From assembly GCF_043195125.1 (NCBI RefSeq), contig NZ_JBAFWR010000005.1: a stretch of DNA of 64,000 nucleotides, one strand, 5' to 3'. Within the stretch, counting starts at the first letter, position 1. Every line of letters begins with the position of its first letter. The position numbers were made by a program, and so were the translations under genes. Below the pieces are notes generated by a model, which saw only the letters and a program-made list of their open reading frames with translations, ran no database searches and was not told where the DNA came from. Shown piece after piece: positions 17,311 to 25,966 of this stretch. This DNA comes from NCEH01 sp043195125 (GTDB lineage Bacteria > Pseudomonadota > Alphaproteobacteria > Rhizobiales > Xanthobacteraceae).

Positions 17311-18815
17311 GCCTGATCGCCTCCGCGCACGCCTCCCCGCTCGGCCTGCTGCTGGTGCTGGCCGTCATCGCGCCGCTGTGCGGCCTCGCGCCCCTGCTGC
17401 TGCTGAAGAGCCGCGCGGCGGAGCGCTCGGCCCTGGTGTTCCTCGCGGCCGGGCTCGCCATCGTGTGCGCCCTCTGTTTCGAAGTGGCCCGCAGCGGCGC
17501 GCCGCTGGCCTATTTCCTTGGCGGCTTCCGGCCGCCGCTCGGGGTCGGCCTGCGGGCGGATGGGTTTTCCGCCTTCATGCTGGGCGTGACGGCGGTGGTG
17601 ATCGTCGCCGCCGGCCTGTTCGCCATGACCGCGCCCGGGGCGGACACGCCGCGCATGCCGCTCGCCTTCTGGATGCTGCTGCTGGGCGTGTGGAGCGCGC
17701 TCAACCTCGTCTATGTGGCGGATGATCTGTTCGCGCTCTATGTGGCGCTGGAGCTGCTCACCTTCGCCGCCGTGCCTTTGGTGTGCCTCGACGGGCGCGC
17801 GAAGACGCTCGCGGCGGCGCTGCAATATCTGCTGTTCGCTCTGTTCGGCTCGGTGCTCTATCTGCTGGGCACGGCGCTGCTCTATGGCACCTACGGCACG
17901 CTCGACATCATCCTGCTGGCGCAGCGCGCCCATGGCGAACCGGCGCTGTTCGCCGCCCTGGCGCTGATGACCGCCGGCATGCTGGCGAAGGCCGCGCTGT
18001 TTCCGCTCTATCTGTGGCTCCCGGCGGCCCATGCGGGCGCGCCCGCCGCCGCCAGCGCCATTCTTTCCGCCGTGGTCATCAAGGCGCCGATCTTCCTCGT
18101 GGTGCGTTTCTGGTACGATATCGCGGCCCCGGCGCAGACCGCCGCCGTCGCACCGATCCTCGCGGCCCTCGGTGCCGGGGCGGTGGTGCTGTGCGGCGTG
18201 TTCGCGCTGCGCCAGGCGCGGCTGAAGCTGCTGATCGCCTATTCGACGGCAGCGCAGATCGGCTATCTGTTCCTCATGTTCCCGCTGGCCGCCAGCGCGG
18301 GCGCGGGCCTGTGGGGCGCCATCGCCTGGACCGGCGGGGCGCTTCACCTCGTCTCCCATGCCCTGTCGAAGGCGGCCATGTTCATGGCGGCGGGCGTGAT
18401 CGCCGAAACCCTCGGGCATGACCGCATCGCCAAGCTCTCCGGCATTGGCCGCATCGTGCCGATCAGCGTGTTCGCCTTCGCCCTCGGTGGCCTCTCGCTG
18501 ATGGGCTTGCCGCCGAGCGGCGGCTTCGTCGCCAAGGTCATGCTGCTCACCTCGGCCGTGCAGCAGGGCGCATGGTGGATCGCCATCGTCATCCTCGTCG
18601 GCGGGCTGCTCGCGGCCGGCTATGTGCTGCGGGTGCTGCTGCCGGCGCTGCAGCGGCCCGTGGCCGAGGTGCTGCCGGTGCCGGCCGCGCGCTGGCGTGA
18701 GATGGTGGCCCTGATGCTGGCGCTCGGCGCGGTAGCGCTCGGCTTCGTGCCGCTCCAGCCGGCGGCGTTTCTCGCCATCGGCCGGCCGGCGAGCTGGGAG
18801 GGAGCGGTCCCATGA
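17307..18815 (+). CDS. mrpD: MrpD-like proton-conducting antiporter subunit (NuoM/N family)
   Basis: A 502-residue membrane protein with about 14 helices and the Proton_antipo_M domain. Typical functional residues are present: a glutamate in VALELLTFAAVPLV (helix 5), a lysine in GMLAKAALFPLYLWLPAAHAGAP (helix 7 and broken loop), a histidine/lysine pair in HLVSHALSKAAMFMAAG, and the GLPPSGGFVAK segment. It overlaps mrpC and the second antiporter gene by 4 bp. It should carry one of the ion translocation paths of the complex. Confidence 0.92.
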   Translation: MSLIASAHASPLGLLLVLAVIAPLCGLAPLLLLKSRAAERSALVFLAAGLAIVCALCFEVARSGAPLAYFLGGFRPPLGVGLRADGFSAFMLGVTAVVIVAAGLFAMTAPGADTPRMPLAFWMLLLGVWSALNLVYVADDLFALYVALELLTFAAVPLVCLDGRAKTLAAALQYLLFALFGSVLYLLGTALLYGTYGTLDIILLAQRAHGEPALFAALALMTAGMLAKAALFPLYLWLPAAHAGAPAAASAILSAVVIKAPIFLVVRFWYDIAAPAQTAAVAPILAALGAGAVVLCGVFALRQARLKLLIAYSTAAQIGYLFLMFPLAASAGAGLWGAIAWTGGALHLVSHALSKAAMFMAAGVIAETLGHDRIAKLSGIGRIVPISVFAFALGGLSLMGLPPSGGFVAKVMLLTSAVQQGAWWIAIVILVGGLLAAGYVLRVLLPALQRPVAEVLPVPAARWREMVALMLALGAVALGFVPLQPAAFLAIGRPASWEGAVP

Positions 18816-20449
18816 CCCTCGCGGCCATCCTGCTCGTCGCGGCCCCGGCGGTCCCGTTCCTGCTGGCGCTCGCCTGCGCGCTCAAGCCGGTGCGCCGCGT
18901 CGCCCCGCTGCTCCTGGCGCCGGCGGCCGTGCCGGGATTGCTGGCAGCGCTGTTGGTGCCGCGCGACATCTTCGTGCTGGTGGCGCCCGCGCCGTTCCGC
19001 ATCAGCTTCTTTCTCGACGTGCCCGGCGCGATCCTTCTGGGCGGCGCGGCGCTGCTGTGGATCGCCGCCGGCACCTATGCCGCGACCTATCTCGCCAAGG
19101 ACCCGCGCCGGGGCGGCTTCTGCGTGTGGTGGCTGCTCACGCTCTCGGGCAGCTTCGGCGTGTTCATCGTGGCGGATGTGGCGAGCTTCTATCTCGCCTT
19201 CGCGCTGGTGAGCCTCGCCGCGTTCGGCCTCTCCGCCCATGACGATACCGCGGAGGCGCGCCGCGCCGGCATCGTCTATCTCGCACTCACCCTGTTCGGC
19301 GAGGCACTGCTGATCGCCGCCTTCGTCATGCTCGCCTCCGGTAGCCCGCAGGCCAATCCGCTGATCCGCGACGCGGTGGCCCAATTGCCGCTCTCGCCCT
19401 GGCGGGACGCGATCCTGCTGCTTCTGATGGTGGGGTTCGCCCTGAAGATGGGGCTGGTGCCGCTGCATGTGTGGATGCCGCTCGCCCATTCGGTGGCGCC
19501 GGTGCCGGCCTCGGCGGTGCTGAGCGGCATCGTGGTGAAGGCCGGCGTCATCGGCCTGCTGCGCTTCCTGCCGCTCGGGGTCGCGACGCCCCATTGGGGC
19601 CTCGCGCTGAGCGTCGCCGGCATCTTCACCGCCTATTACGGCATCGCCCTCGGCCTCACACAGAAGCATCCCAAGCGCGTGCTGGCCTATTCAACCGTGA
19701 GCCAGATGGGTGTTGTCGCGACCGTCATCGGCGGCGCGCTCGTGCAGGGCGATAGCGCCGCCGCCGCCATCGCCGCCTTCTATGCCGCCAATCATATCCT
19801 GCTGAAGGGCGCGCTGTTCCTGGCCGTGGGCATCGCGGCGGCGACCGCGCCGGGCGCGGTGATGCCGGTGCTGGGCCTTGCCGGCCTTCTCGGCCTCAGC
19901 CTCGCGGGCCTGCCCTTCACCGGCGGGGCGCTGGCGAAGCTCGCCATCAAGGGGCCCATGGGCGATGGCGCGGCCGGCTTCCTGCTCGCCCTCTCGGCGG
20001 CGGGCACCACATTGCTGATGGCGAAGTTCGTGCTGCTGTTGCGCGACAGTGCGAAGGGCCGCGCCGCCTTCCCCCTGCCCTCCCAGGGCCTGCTTGCGCC
20101 TTGGATCGTGCTGAGCGTGCTCGCCCTCGCTTTGCCCTTCACGCTCTATCCGCTCGTCACCGGGGAGCGGATCGTCGCCGCCTTCGCTTTGGTGAATGTG
20201 GAGAAGACGGCGGTGCCGGTGCTGCTGGGCCTCGCGCTCGCATTCGCGCTGCACCAGCGCGGCCCGGCGCTTCCCGACGTGCCGGCGGGCGACGTCCTGG
20301 TGCTCGCCGAGCGCCTCGGGCCGCTGCTCGCGCGCACCCTGGCGGGCGTCGGCCGGCTCGACGACGTGCTGCGGCGCTTCGCCGTGGCGGGCCTGCTGCT
20401 GGCCGGCCTCGTGATCGCGCTCGCGGTCGCCGTGAGGGCCACGCCATGA
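18812..20449 (+). CDS. Second antiporter-like subunit (NuoL/MrpA-D family)
   Basis: A 545-residue paralogue of the previous gene with the same Proton_antipo_M core: FALKMGLVPLHVWMPLAHSVAPVPASAVLSG, a helix with YAANHILLKGALFLAVG, and LAGLPFTGGALAKLAIKG. It lacks the long MrpA C-terminus, which is instead found in the MbhD-MnhB fusion three genes upstream, so it probably takes the place of MrpA's NuoL-like part. It overlaps the previous gene by 4 bp and ends the operon. Substrate ion (Na+, K+ or H+ coupled to a missing partner enzyme) is not readable. Confidence 0.85.
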   Translation: MTLAAILLVAAPAVPFLLALACALKPVRRVAPLLLAPAAVPGLLAALLVPRDIFVLVAPAPFRISFFLDVPGAILLGGAALLWIAAGTYAATYLAKDPRRGGFCVWWLLTLSGSFGVFIVADVASFYLAFALVSLAAFGLSAHDDTAEARRAGIVYLALTLFGEALLIAAFVMLASGSPQANPLIRDAVAQLPLSPWRDAILLLLMVGFALKMGLVPLHVWMPLAHSVAPVPASAVLSGIVVKAGVIGLLRFLPLGVATPHWGLALSVAGIFTAYYGIALGLTQKHPKRVLAYSTVSQMGVVATVIGGALVQGDSAAAAIAAFYAANHILLKGALFLAVGIAAATAPGAVMPVLGLAGLLGLSLAGLPFTGGALAKLAIKGPMGDGAAGFLLALSAAGTTLLMAKFVLLLRDSAKGRAAFPLPSQGLLAPWIVLSVLALALPFTLYPLVTGERIVAAFALVNVEKTAVPVLLGLALAFALHQRGPALPDVPAGDVLVLAERLGPLLARTLAGVGRLDDVLRRFAVAGLLLAGLVIALAVAVRATP

Positions 20450-20668
20450 CGATTTCGCCCGAAATGCCGCGCGGCGGCGGGCAAAGCCCAAGTCCATTTC
20501 GCCCCGGCCCGGAGCCGCGTGCCGCGATCTCCAATAATCGGAATGTAAACCGCCGTGCGCGGGCCTGTATTCCGCTTCCCGCATCCCCGTCACCCCAATG
20601 CCAAGTTGGTGCTTTATGCGTGATGCCTCGGCGCGTCCCGGCATGCACTGGCCCGAAAGGAGCGTTCC

Positions 20669-21790
20669 GTGTCCGCTAGCAAACTGAAGACGCGCGCCAA
20701 GGCGCACAGCACCGGACGGCGGCTCGCGCTCGCGGCGGTGCTGCTCTCCCCCCTGGCCCTGACCGCCTGTGGCGGCGAGCAGACCGCCGCCGCCCCCGAG
20801 GTTCGGCCGGTCCGCGCCATCAAGGTCTCGACCCGCAACACGCCGGACGACCTCACCTTCACCGGCCATGTGGAGGCGATGAACGAGGTCACCTACGCCT
20901 TCCGCATCGGCGGGCGGATCATCGAGCGGCTGGTGAATGTGGGCGACCATGTGGACGCCGGGCAGGTCATCGCCCGCCTCGACCCGCAGAACGAGGTCAA
21001 CGCCTTGCGCTCCGCCCAGGCGGCGCTGAGCGCGGCGCAGGGACAGCTCGGCGTCTCGCGCAACACCTATGAGCGCCAGCGCGCCCTGCTGGCTCGCGGC
21101 TTCACCCCGCGCGCCCAATATGAGCAGGCCGAGCAGGCCTATCTCACCGCCCGCTCGCGGGTGGAGGATGCCGAGGCGCAGGTGAAGATCGCCACCGACC
21201 GGCTGGATTTCACCGAATTGAAGGCCGATGCGCCCGGCACCGTCACCGCCCGCCGCGCCGAGCAGGGCGAGGTGGTGCAGCCCGGCCAGGCCATCGTCCA
21301 GGTGGCTCGCAAGGATGGCCGCGACGCGGTGTTCGACGTCTCCGCCCAAGTGCTGCGCGACATGCCCGCCGATCCCGAGGTGCAGGTGACCCTGGCGGAC
21401 GGCAGCGGCGTGACGGCCAAGGGCCGGGTGCGCGAGGTCGCGCCCCAGGCCGATCCCGTCACGCGCACGTTCCAGATCCGCGTGGGCCTGATCAATCCGC
21501 CGGAGGCCATGCGCCTCGGCTCGACGGTCAATGGCTCGGTCGCGGTGGACACCGGGCCGGTGATCGAGATTCCGGCAAGCGCCCTGACCCGCATCGACAG
21601 CAAGCCGGCGGTCTGGATCTTCGATCCCTCGACCAAGACGGTGGCGCTTCGGCAGGTGGATGTGGCCCGCTTCTCGCCAGCCACCGTCACCGTGGCGGAC
21701 GGCCTCAAGAATGCGGAAATCGTGGTCACGGCCGGCGTCCAGGCGCTCCATCCGGGCCAGAAGGTCCGCCTGCTGGGGGCGAACCTGTGA
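20669..21790 (+). CDS. RND efflux periplasmic adaptor (membrane fusion) lipoprotein
   Basis: A 373-residue membrane fusion protein that links an inner membrane RND pump to an outer membrane channel. It starts with GTG preceded by AAAGGAG. The lipoprotein signal ends in LTAC (Cys31). It has the split biotinyl-lipoyl halves (IIERLVNVGDHVDAGQVIARLD and FTELKADAPGTVTARRAEQG) around an alpha-helical hairpin, then beta-barrel and membrane-proximal domains. It overlaps the RND permease gene by 4 bp. No outer membrane factor or local regulator is beside it. Confidence 0.93.
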   Translation: MSASKLKTRAKAHSTGRRLALAAVLLSPLALTACGGEQTAAAPEVRPVRAIKVSTRNTPDDLTFTGHVEAMNEVTYAFRIGGRIIERLVNVGDHVDAGQVIARLDPQNEVNALRSAQAALSAAQGQLGVSRNTYERQRALLARGFTPRAQYEQAEQAYLTARSRVEDAEAQVKIATDRLDFTELKADAPGTVTARRAEQGEVVQPGQAIVQVARKDGRDAVFDVSAQVLRDMPADPEVQVTLADGSGVTAKGRVREVAPQADPVTRTFQIRVGLINPPEAMRLGSTVNGSVAVDTGPVIEIPASALTRIDSKPAVWIFDPSTKTVALRQVDVARFSPATVTVADGLKNAEIVVTAGVQALHPGQKVRLLGANL

Positions 21791-24700
21791 GCGGCCTCAA
21801 TCTCTCCGAATGGGCGCTGAAGCACCGCTCCATCGTCATCTATTTCATGGCGGTCGCCGTGCTCGCGGGGCTGCTCTCCTATGAACGGCTGGGCCGGGGC
21901 GAGGACCCGACCTTCATCATCAAGACCATGGTGGTGCAGGCCTCCTGGCCCGGCGCCTCGGTCGAGGATACGCTGAAGCAGGTCACCGAGCGGCTAGAGC
22001 GCACGCTCCAGGAAACGCCAAAGCTCGACTTCCTGCGCAGCTATACCAGCGCCGGCGTGACCACCATCTTCGTCAACCTCAAGGGCAGCGCGACCGCCCA
22101 GGAGGTGCCGGACATCTGGTACCATGTGCGCAAGAGCATCGGCGACATGCGCCACACCCTGCCGCAGGGCGTGCAGGGACCGGGCTTCAACGACGAGTTC
22201 GGCGATACCTTCGGCATCATCTACGGCTTCACCGCCGACGGTTTCAGCCAGCGCGAATTGCGCGATTATGTGGAAGAGGTGCGCTCCAAGCTGCTCCAGG
22301 TGCCCGATGTCTCGAAGATCGAGATCCTGGGCGCGCAGGACGAGCGGATCTTCGTCGAGTTCAACATGCAGGAGCTGGCGAGCCTCGGCATCGACCGCTC
22401 GGCGGTGCTGGCCGCGCTGCAGAGCCAGAACATCGTCAGCCCCGCCGGCAGCGTGCAGACCGGGGAAGAGGCGATCTCGCTGCGCGTCTCCGGCGCGTTC
22501 GATTCCGAGCAGGACATCGCCAACGTCAATTTCGTCGTCAACGGCCGCGTGCTGCGGCTTTCCGATATCGCGACCGTGCGCCGGGCCTATGCCGACCCGC
22601 CGCAGCCGCTGTTCCGCGTGAACGGCCAGCCGGCCATCGGCCTTGCCATCGCCATGCGCGACGGCGGCGACATCCTCGCGCTGGGGTCGCGGCTCAAGAG
22701 CGCCATGGCCGGCATCACCGCCGATTTGCCCATCGGCATCGAGCCGCATCTGGTGGCGGACCAGGCGGTGACGGTGGACACCGCCATCGGCGAGTTCATG
22801 TCCTCGCTCTGGCAGGCGGTGGGCATCATCCTGGTGGTGAGCTTCATCAGCCTCGGCGTGCGCGCCGGCATGGTGGTGGCGCTCTCCATTCCGCTGACGC
22901 TCGCCGTGGTGTTCTCGGTGATGGAACTCGCCGGCATCGACATGCAGCGCATCTCGCTTGGCGCGCTCATCATCGCGCTCGCGCTCATGGTGGACGACGC
23001 CATGACCACCACCGACGCCATGATGAACCGCCTCGCGGCCGGCGACGACAAGGCGAGCGCGGCCACCTTCGCCTTCCGCACCTATGCGTTCGCCATGCTG
23101 GCGGGCACGTTCGTCACGGTGGCCGGCTTCGTGCCGGTGGGATTTGCGGCCAGTTCCGCGGGCGAATACACCTTCTCCTTGTTCGCGGTGGTCTCCATCG
23201 CGCTCATCGTTTCCTGGTTCGTGGCCGTGCTGTTCGCGCCGCTGCTGGGCGTGGCGATCCTGAAAGCACCGGACAAGACCAAGAAGAGCGAGCCGGAAAA
23301 GCCCAGCAAAGTGCTCGGCATGTATCGCTCCCTGCTCACGCTGGCGCTGAAGGCACGCTGGATCACGGTGGCCATCACGGTCGGCCTGTTCGTGCTCTCC
23401 GTGCTGGCGATCCCGCTGATCCCGCAACAATTCTTCCCGTCCTCGGACCGGCCGGAGCTGCTGGTGGATCTGCGCCTGCCGCAGAACGCCTCGATCTACC
23501 ACAGCGAGGATATCACCCAGCGCTTCGACGCCATCGTGCGCGCCGATCCCGACGCGGAGCGCTTCAGCTCCTATGTGGGGCGCGGGGCGATCCGCTTTTA
23601 CCTGCCGCTCAACGTGCAGCTTCCCAACGATTTCTTCGCCCAGTCGGTGATCGTCGCCAAGGATGTGGCGGCGCGCGAGCGCCTGCGGGTGAAGCTGGAG
23701 AAGGTGCTGGCGGAGCAATTCCCTGAGGTGGTGGGCCGCATCTATCCGCTGGAACTCGGCCCGCCGGTCGGCTGGCCGGTGCAATATCGCGTCAGCGGGC
23801 CGGATATCGAGAAGGTGCGCCAGATCGCGTTCCAGCTTGCCGGCGTTATGGCCTCCGACGCCAAGGTGGAGAAGGTCAATTTTGACTGGATCGAGCCCGG
23901 GCGGCAGGTGCGCATCCGCGTCGACCAGGACCAGGCCCGCCTGCTCGGCCTCAGCACGCAGGCGCTGGCCGGCGTGCTCAACACGGTGATGACCGGAACG
24001 CCGGTGACCCAGGTGCGCGACGACATCTATCTGGTGAACGTCGTCGCCCGCGCCACCGACGAGCAGCGCGTCTCGCTGGCCAATCTCGCCAGCCTGCAGG
24101 TGCCCCTGCCCAGCGGCCGCACCGTGCCGCTGAGCCAGCTCGCCAGCTTCGAATATGTGCAGGACTATCCCGTGGTGTGGCGGCGCGACCGGGTTGCCAC
24201 CCTGACCGTCCAGGCGGATGTGATCGCCGGCGCCTTGCCCGAGACGGTGGTCGGTGCGCTGGCGCCGAAGATCCAGGAGCTGGCGAAGACCTTGCCGCGC
24301 TCCTACCACATCGTCACCGGCGGCACGGTGGAGGAGAGCGCAAAGTCGCGCGCCTCGGTGCTGGCGGTGGTGCCGGTGATGCTGCTGATCATGCTCACGG
24401 TGCTGATGTTCCAGCTTCAGAGCTTCTCGCGGCTGGTGCTGGTGCTCTCGGTGGCGCCCCTGGGGCTGATCGGCGTCTCCGCCGCGCTGCTCGCCTCCGG
24501 GCGGCCGCTGGGCTTCGTCGCCATCCTCGGCATTCTCGCTTTGATCGGCATGATCACCAAGAATGCGGTGATCCTGATCGGCCAGATTGAGGCCGAGCGG
24601 GCGCGCGGGGCGAAGGTTCAGGATGCGGTGATCGCCGCCTCCTGCACTCGCTTCCGTCCCATCATGCTCACCGCCATTTCCACGGTGCTCGGCATGATCC

Positions 24701-24861
24701 CGATCGCGCCGACCGTGTTCTGGGGGCCCATGGCCTTCGCCATCATGGGCGGCCTGCTGGTGGGCACGATGCTGACCCTGATCTTCCTGCCGGCGCTCTA
24801 TGTCGGCTGGTTCGGACCCGACGCCCCGCCGGAGCACGTCTCCGAAGCGGTAACGGCATAG
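21787..24861 (+). CDS. RND efflux permease (AcrB/HAE family)
   Basis: A 1024-residue inner membrane RND pump with the usual 12 helices and two large periplasmic loops. The proton-relay aspartates are present in helix 4 (ALMVDDAMTTTDAMM, D403 and D404). It ends in the typical second-half motif LPALYVGWFG. GTG start overlaps the adaptor stop (GTGA). It belongs to the VexF/MexK-like hydrophobe/amphiphile branch rather than heavy-metal CusA, since the metal-site methionines are not evident. Substrate unknown. A strong hairpin follows the stop. Confidence 0.94.
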   Translation: MSGLNLSEWALKHRSIVIYFMAVAVLAGLLSYERLGRGEDPTFIIKTMVVQASWPGASVEDTLKQVTERLERTLQETPKLDFLRSYTSAGVTTIFVNLKGSATAQEVPDIWYHVRKSIGDMRHTLPQGVQGPGFNDEFGDTFGIIYGFTADGFSQRELRDYVEEVRSKLLQVPDVSKIEILGAQDERIFVEFNMQELASLGIDRSAVLAALQSQNIVSPAGSVQTGEEAISLRVSGAFDSEQDIANVNFVVNGRVLRLSDIATVRRAYADPPQPLFRVNGQPAIGLAIAMRDGGDILALGSRLKSAMAGITADLPIGIEPHLVADQAVTVDTAIGEFMSSLWQAVGIILVVSFISLGVRAGMVVALSIPLTLAVVFSVMELAGIDMQRISLGALIIALALMVDDAMTTTDAMMNRLAAGDDKASAATFAFRTYAFAMLAGTFVTVAGFVPVGFAASSAGEYTFSLFAVVSIALIVSWFVAVLFAPLLGVAILKAPDKTKKSEPEKPSKVLGMYRSLLTLALKARWITVAITVGLFVLSVLAIPLIPQQFFPSSDRPELLVDLRLPQNASIYHSEDITQRFDAIVRADPDAERFSSYVGRGAIRFYLPLNVQLPNDFFAQSVIVAKDVAARERLRVKLEKVLAEQFPEVVGRIYPLELGPPVGWPVQYRVSGPDIEKVRQIAFQLAGVMASDAKVEKVNFDWIEPGRQVRIRVDQDQARLLGLSTQALAGVLNTVMTGTPVTQVRDDIYLVNVVARATDEQRVSLANLASLQVPLPSGRTVPLSQLASFEYVQDYPVVWRRDRVATLTVQADVIAGALPETVVGALAPKIQELAKTLPRSYHIVTGGTVEESAKSRASVLAVVPVMLLIMLTVLMFQLQSFSRLVLVLSVAPLGLIGVSAALLASGRPLGFVAILGILALIGMITKNAVILIGQIEAERARGAKVQDAVIAASCTRFRPIMLTAISTVLGMIPIAPTVFWGPMAFAIMGGLLVGTMLTLIFLPALYVGWFGPDAPPEHVSEAVTA

Positions 24862-24866
24862 CCAAG

Positions 24867-24897
24867 CCGGCCGGGCCGCAGCCTGCGGTCCGGCCGG
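24867..24897 (+). terminator. Hairpin after RND operon
   Basis: CCGGCCGG-G-CCGCA (24867-24880) pairs with TGCGG-T-CCGGCCGG (24884-24897) around a 3-base loop. It is a very stable stem 6 bp after the RND permease stop. There is no T-run, so it may act as a Rho-independent terminator without a tail or as an mRNA-stabilising stem. Confidence 0.6.
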
Positions 24898-24928
24898 GCA
24901 CGACACGTGCGGGACATTGGAGAGCATC

Positions 24929-25966
24929 ATGAGCGAACCCACCGCCAGCGGGCGCACCCCGGTATTGATCGACTTCGCCCTCCAGGGCGGCGGCTCGCAC
25001 GGCGCCTTCACCTGGGGCGTGCTCGACCGCCTGCTGGAGGAAGACTGGCTGCGCATCGACGGCATTTCCGGCACCTCGGCCGGTGCCATGAATGCGGCGG
25101 TGCTGGCGGACGGCTTCGCGGCCGGCGGCGCGCCGGGCGCGCGCGAGGCGCTGGCCACCTATTGGAAGCGCGTGGCGGAGGCAGCCCGCTTCAGCCCGTT
25201 CCAGCGCGGCCCCATCGACAAGATGCTGGGGCGCTGGACGCTCGACAATTCTCCGCTGTTCGTCGGCCTCGACCTGATGTCGCGCCTCTATTCGCCCTAC
25301 GATCTCAACCCAGGCAATTCCCACCCGCTGCGCAGCATCCTGGAAGACCTGATCAATTTCGAGCGGCTGAAAACCTCGCCGATCCGCCTGTTCATCACCG
25401 CCACCAATGTGCGCACCGGGCGCGGGCGGGTGTTCCGCAATGCCGAGATCACGCCCGACGTGCTGCTCGCCTCCGCCTGCCTGCCCACCATGTTCCAGGC
25501 CATCGAGATCGACGGCGAGAGCTATTGGGACGGCGGCTATTCCGGCAATCCCACCATGACGCCGCTGGTGCGCGAGCTGGATTCGGACGACACCATCCTC
25601 ATCCCCATCAATCCGGTCGAGCGCGCCGGCACGCCCAATTCGGCGCGGGAAATCCTCAACCGCCTCAACGAGGTGTCCTTCAACGCGGTGCTGCTGAAGG
25701 AATTGCGCATGATCGCTTTGCTGCGCCAGGTCGCGGACCCCGGCCACAGCGAGGGCGCGCAATGGGCGAAGATGCGCATCCACATGGTGCCGAACGCGCT
25801 CATGTCCACGCTCGGCTATTCCTCCAAGCTGAATGCGGAATGGGAGTTCCTCTCCATGCTGCGCGACGAGGGCCGCAAATCCGCCGAGGCGTTCCTGGCG
25901 CGGGACGCCGACAATCTCGGCAAGCGCTCCTCCATTGATCTCGACGTGCTGCTGGAAGGCGTGTGA
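24929..25966 (+). CDS. Patatin-like phospholipase
   Basis: A 345-residue patatin-domain lipid acyl hydrolase. The oxyanion-hole glycine run (LQGGGSHGAF, residues about 18-27), nucleophile elbow GTSAGAMN with the catalytic serine, and the catalytic aspartate in YWDGGYSGNP are all present, so it should be active. No signal peptide; probably cytoplasmic. ATG at 24929 follows TTGGAGAG. It overlaps the GntP-family permease gene by 4 bp (GTGA), suggesting a joint role. Related proteins in alphaproteobacteria are linked to phospholipid or polyhydroxybutyrate handling, but the substrate is not known here. Confidence 0.92.
   Translation: MSEPTASGRTPVLIDFALQGGGSHGAFTWGVLDRLLEEDWLRIDGISGTSAGAMNAAVLADGFAAGGAPGAREALATYWKRVAEAARFSPFQRGPIDKMLGRWTLDNSPLFVGLDLMSRLYSPYDLNPGNSHPLRSILEDLINFERLKTSPIRLFITATNVRTGRGRVFRNAEITPDVLLASACLPTMFQAIEIDGESYWDGGYSGNPTMTPLVRELDSDDTILIPINPVERAGTPNSAREILNRLNEVSFNAVLLKELRMIALLRQVADPGHSEGAQWAKMRIHMVPNALMSTLGYSSKLNAEWEFLSMLRDEGRKSAEAFLARDADNLGKRSSIDLDVLLEGV

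Noticed and set aside
21994..25158. Long minus-strand frame (over 1000 codons) opposite the RND permease
   Set aside because: It mirrors the RND gene, is rich in His/Arg/Asp/Gly, and has no recognisable domain.
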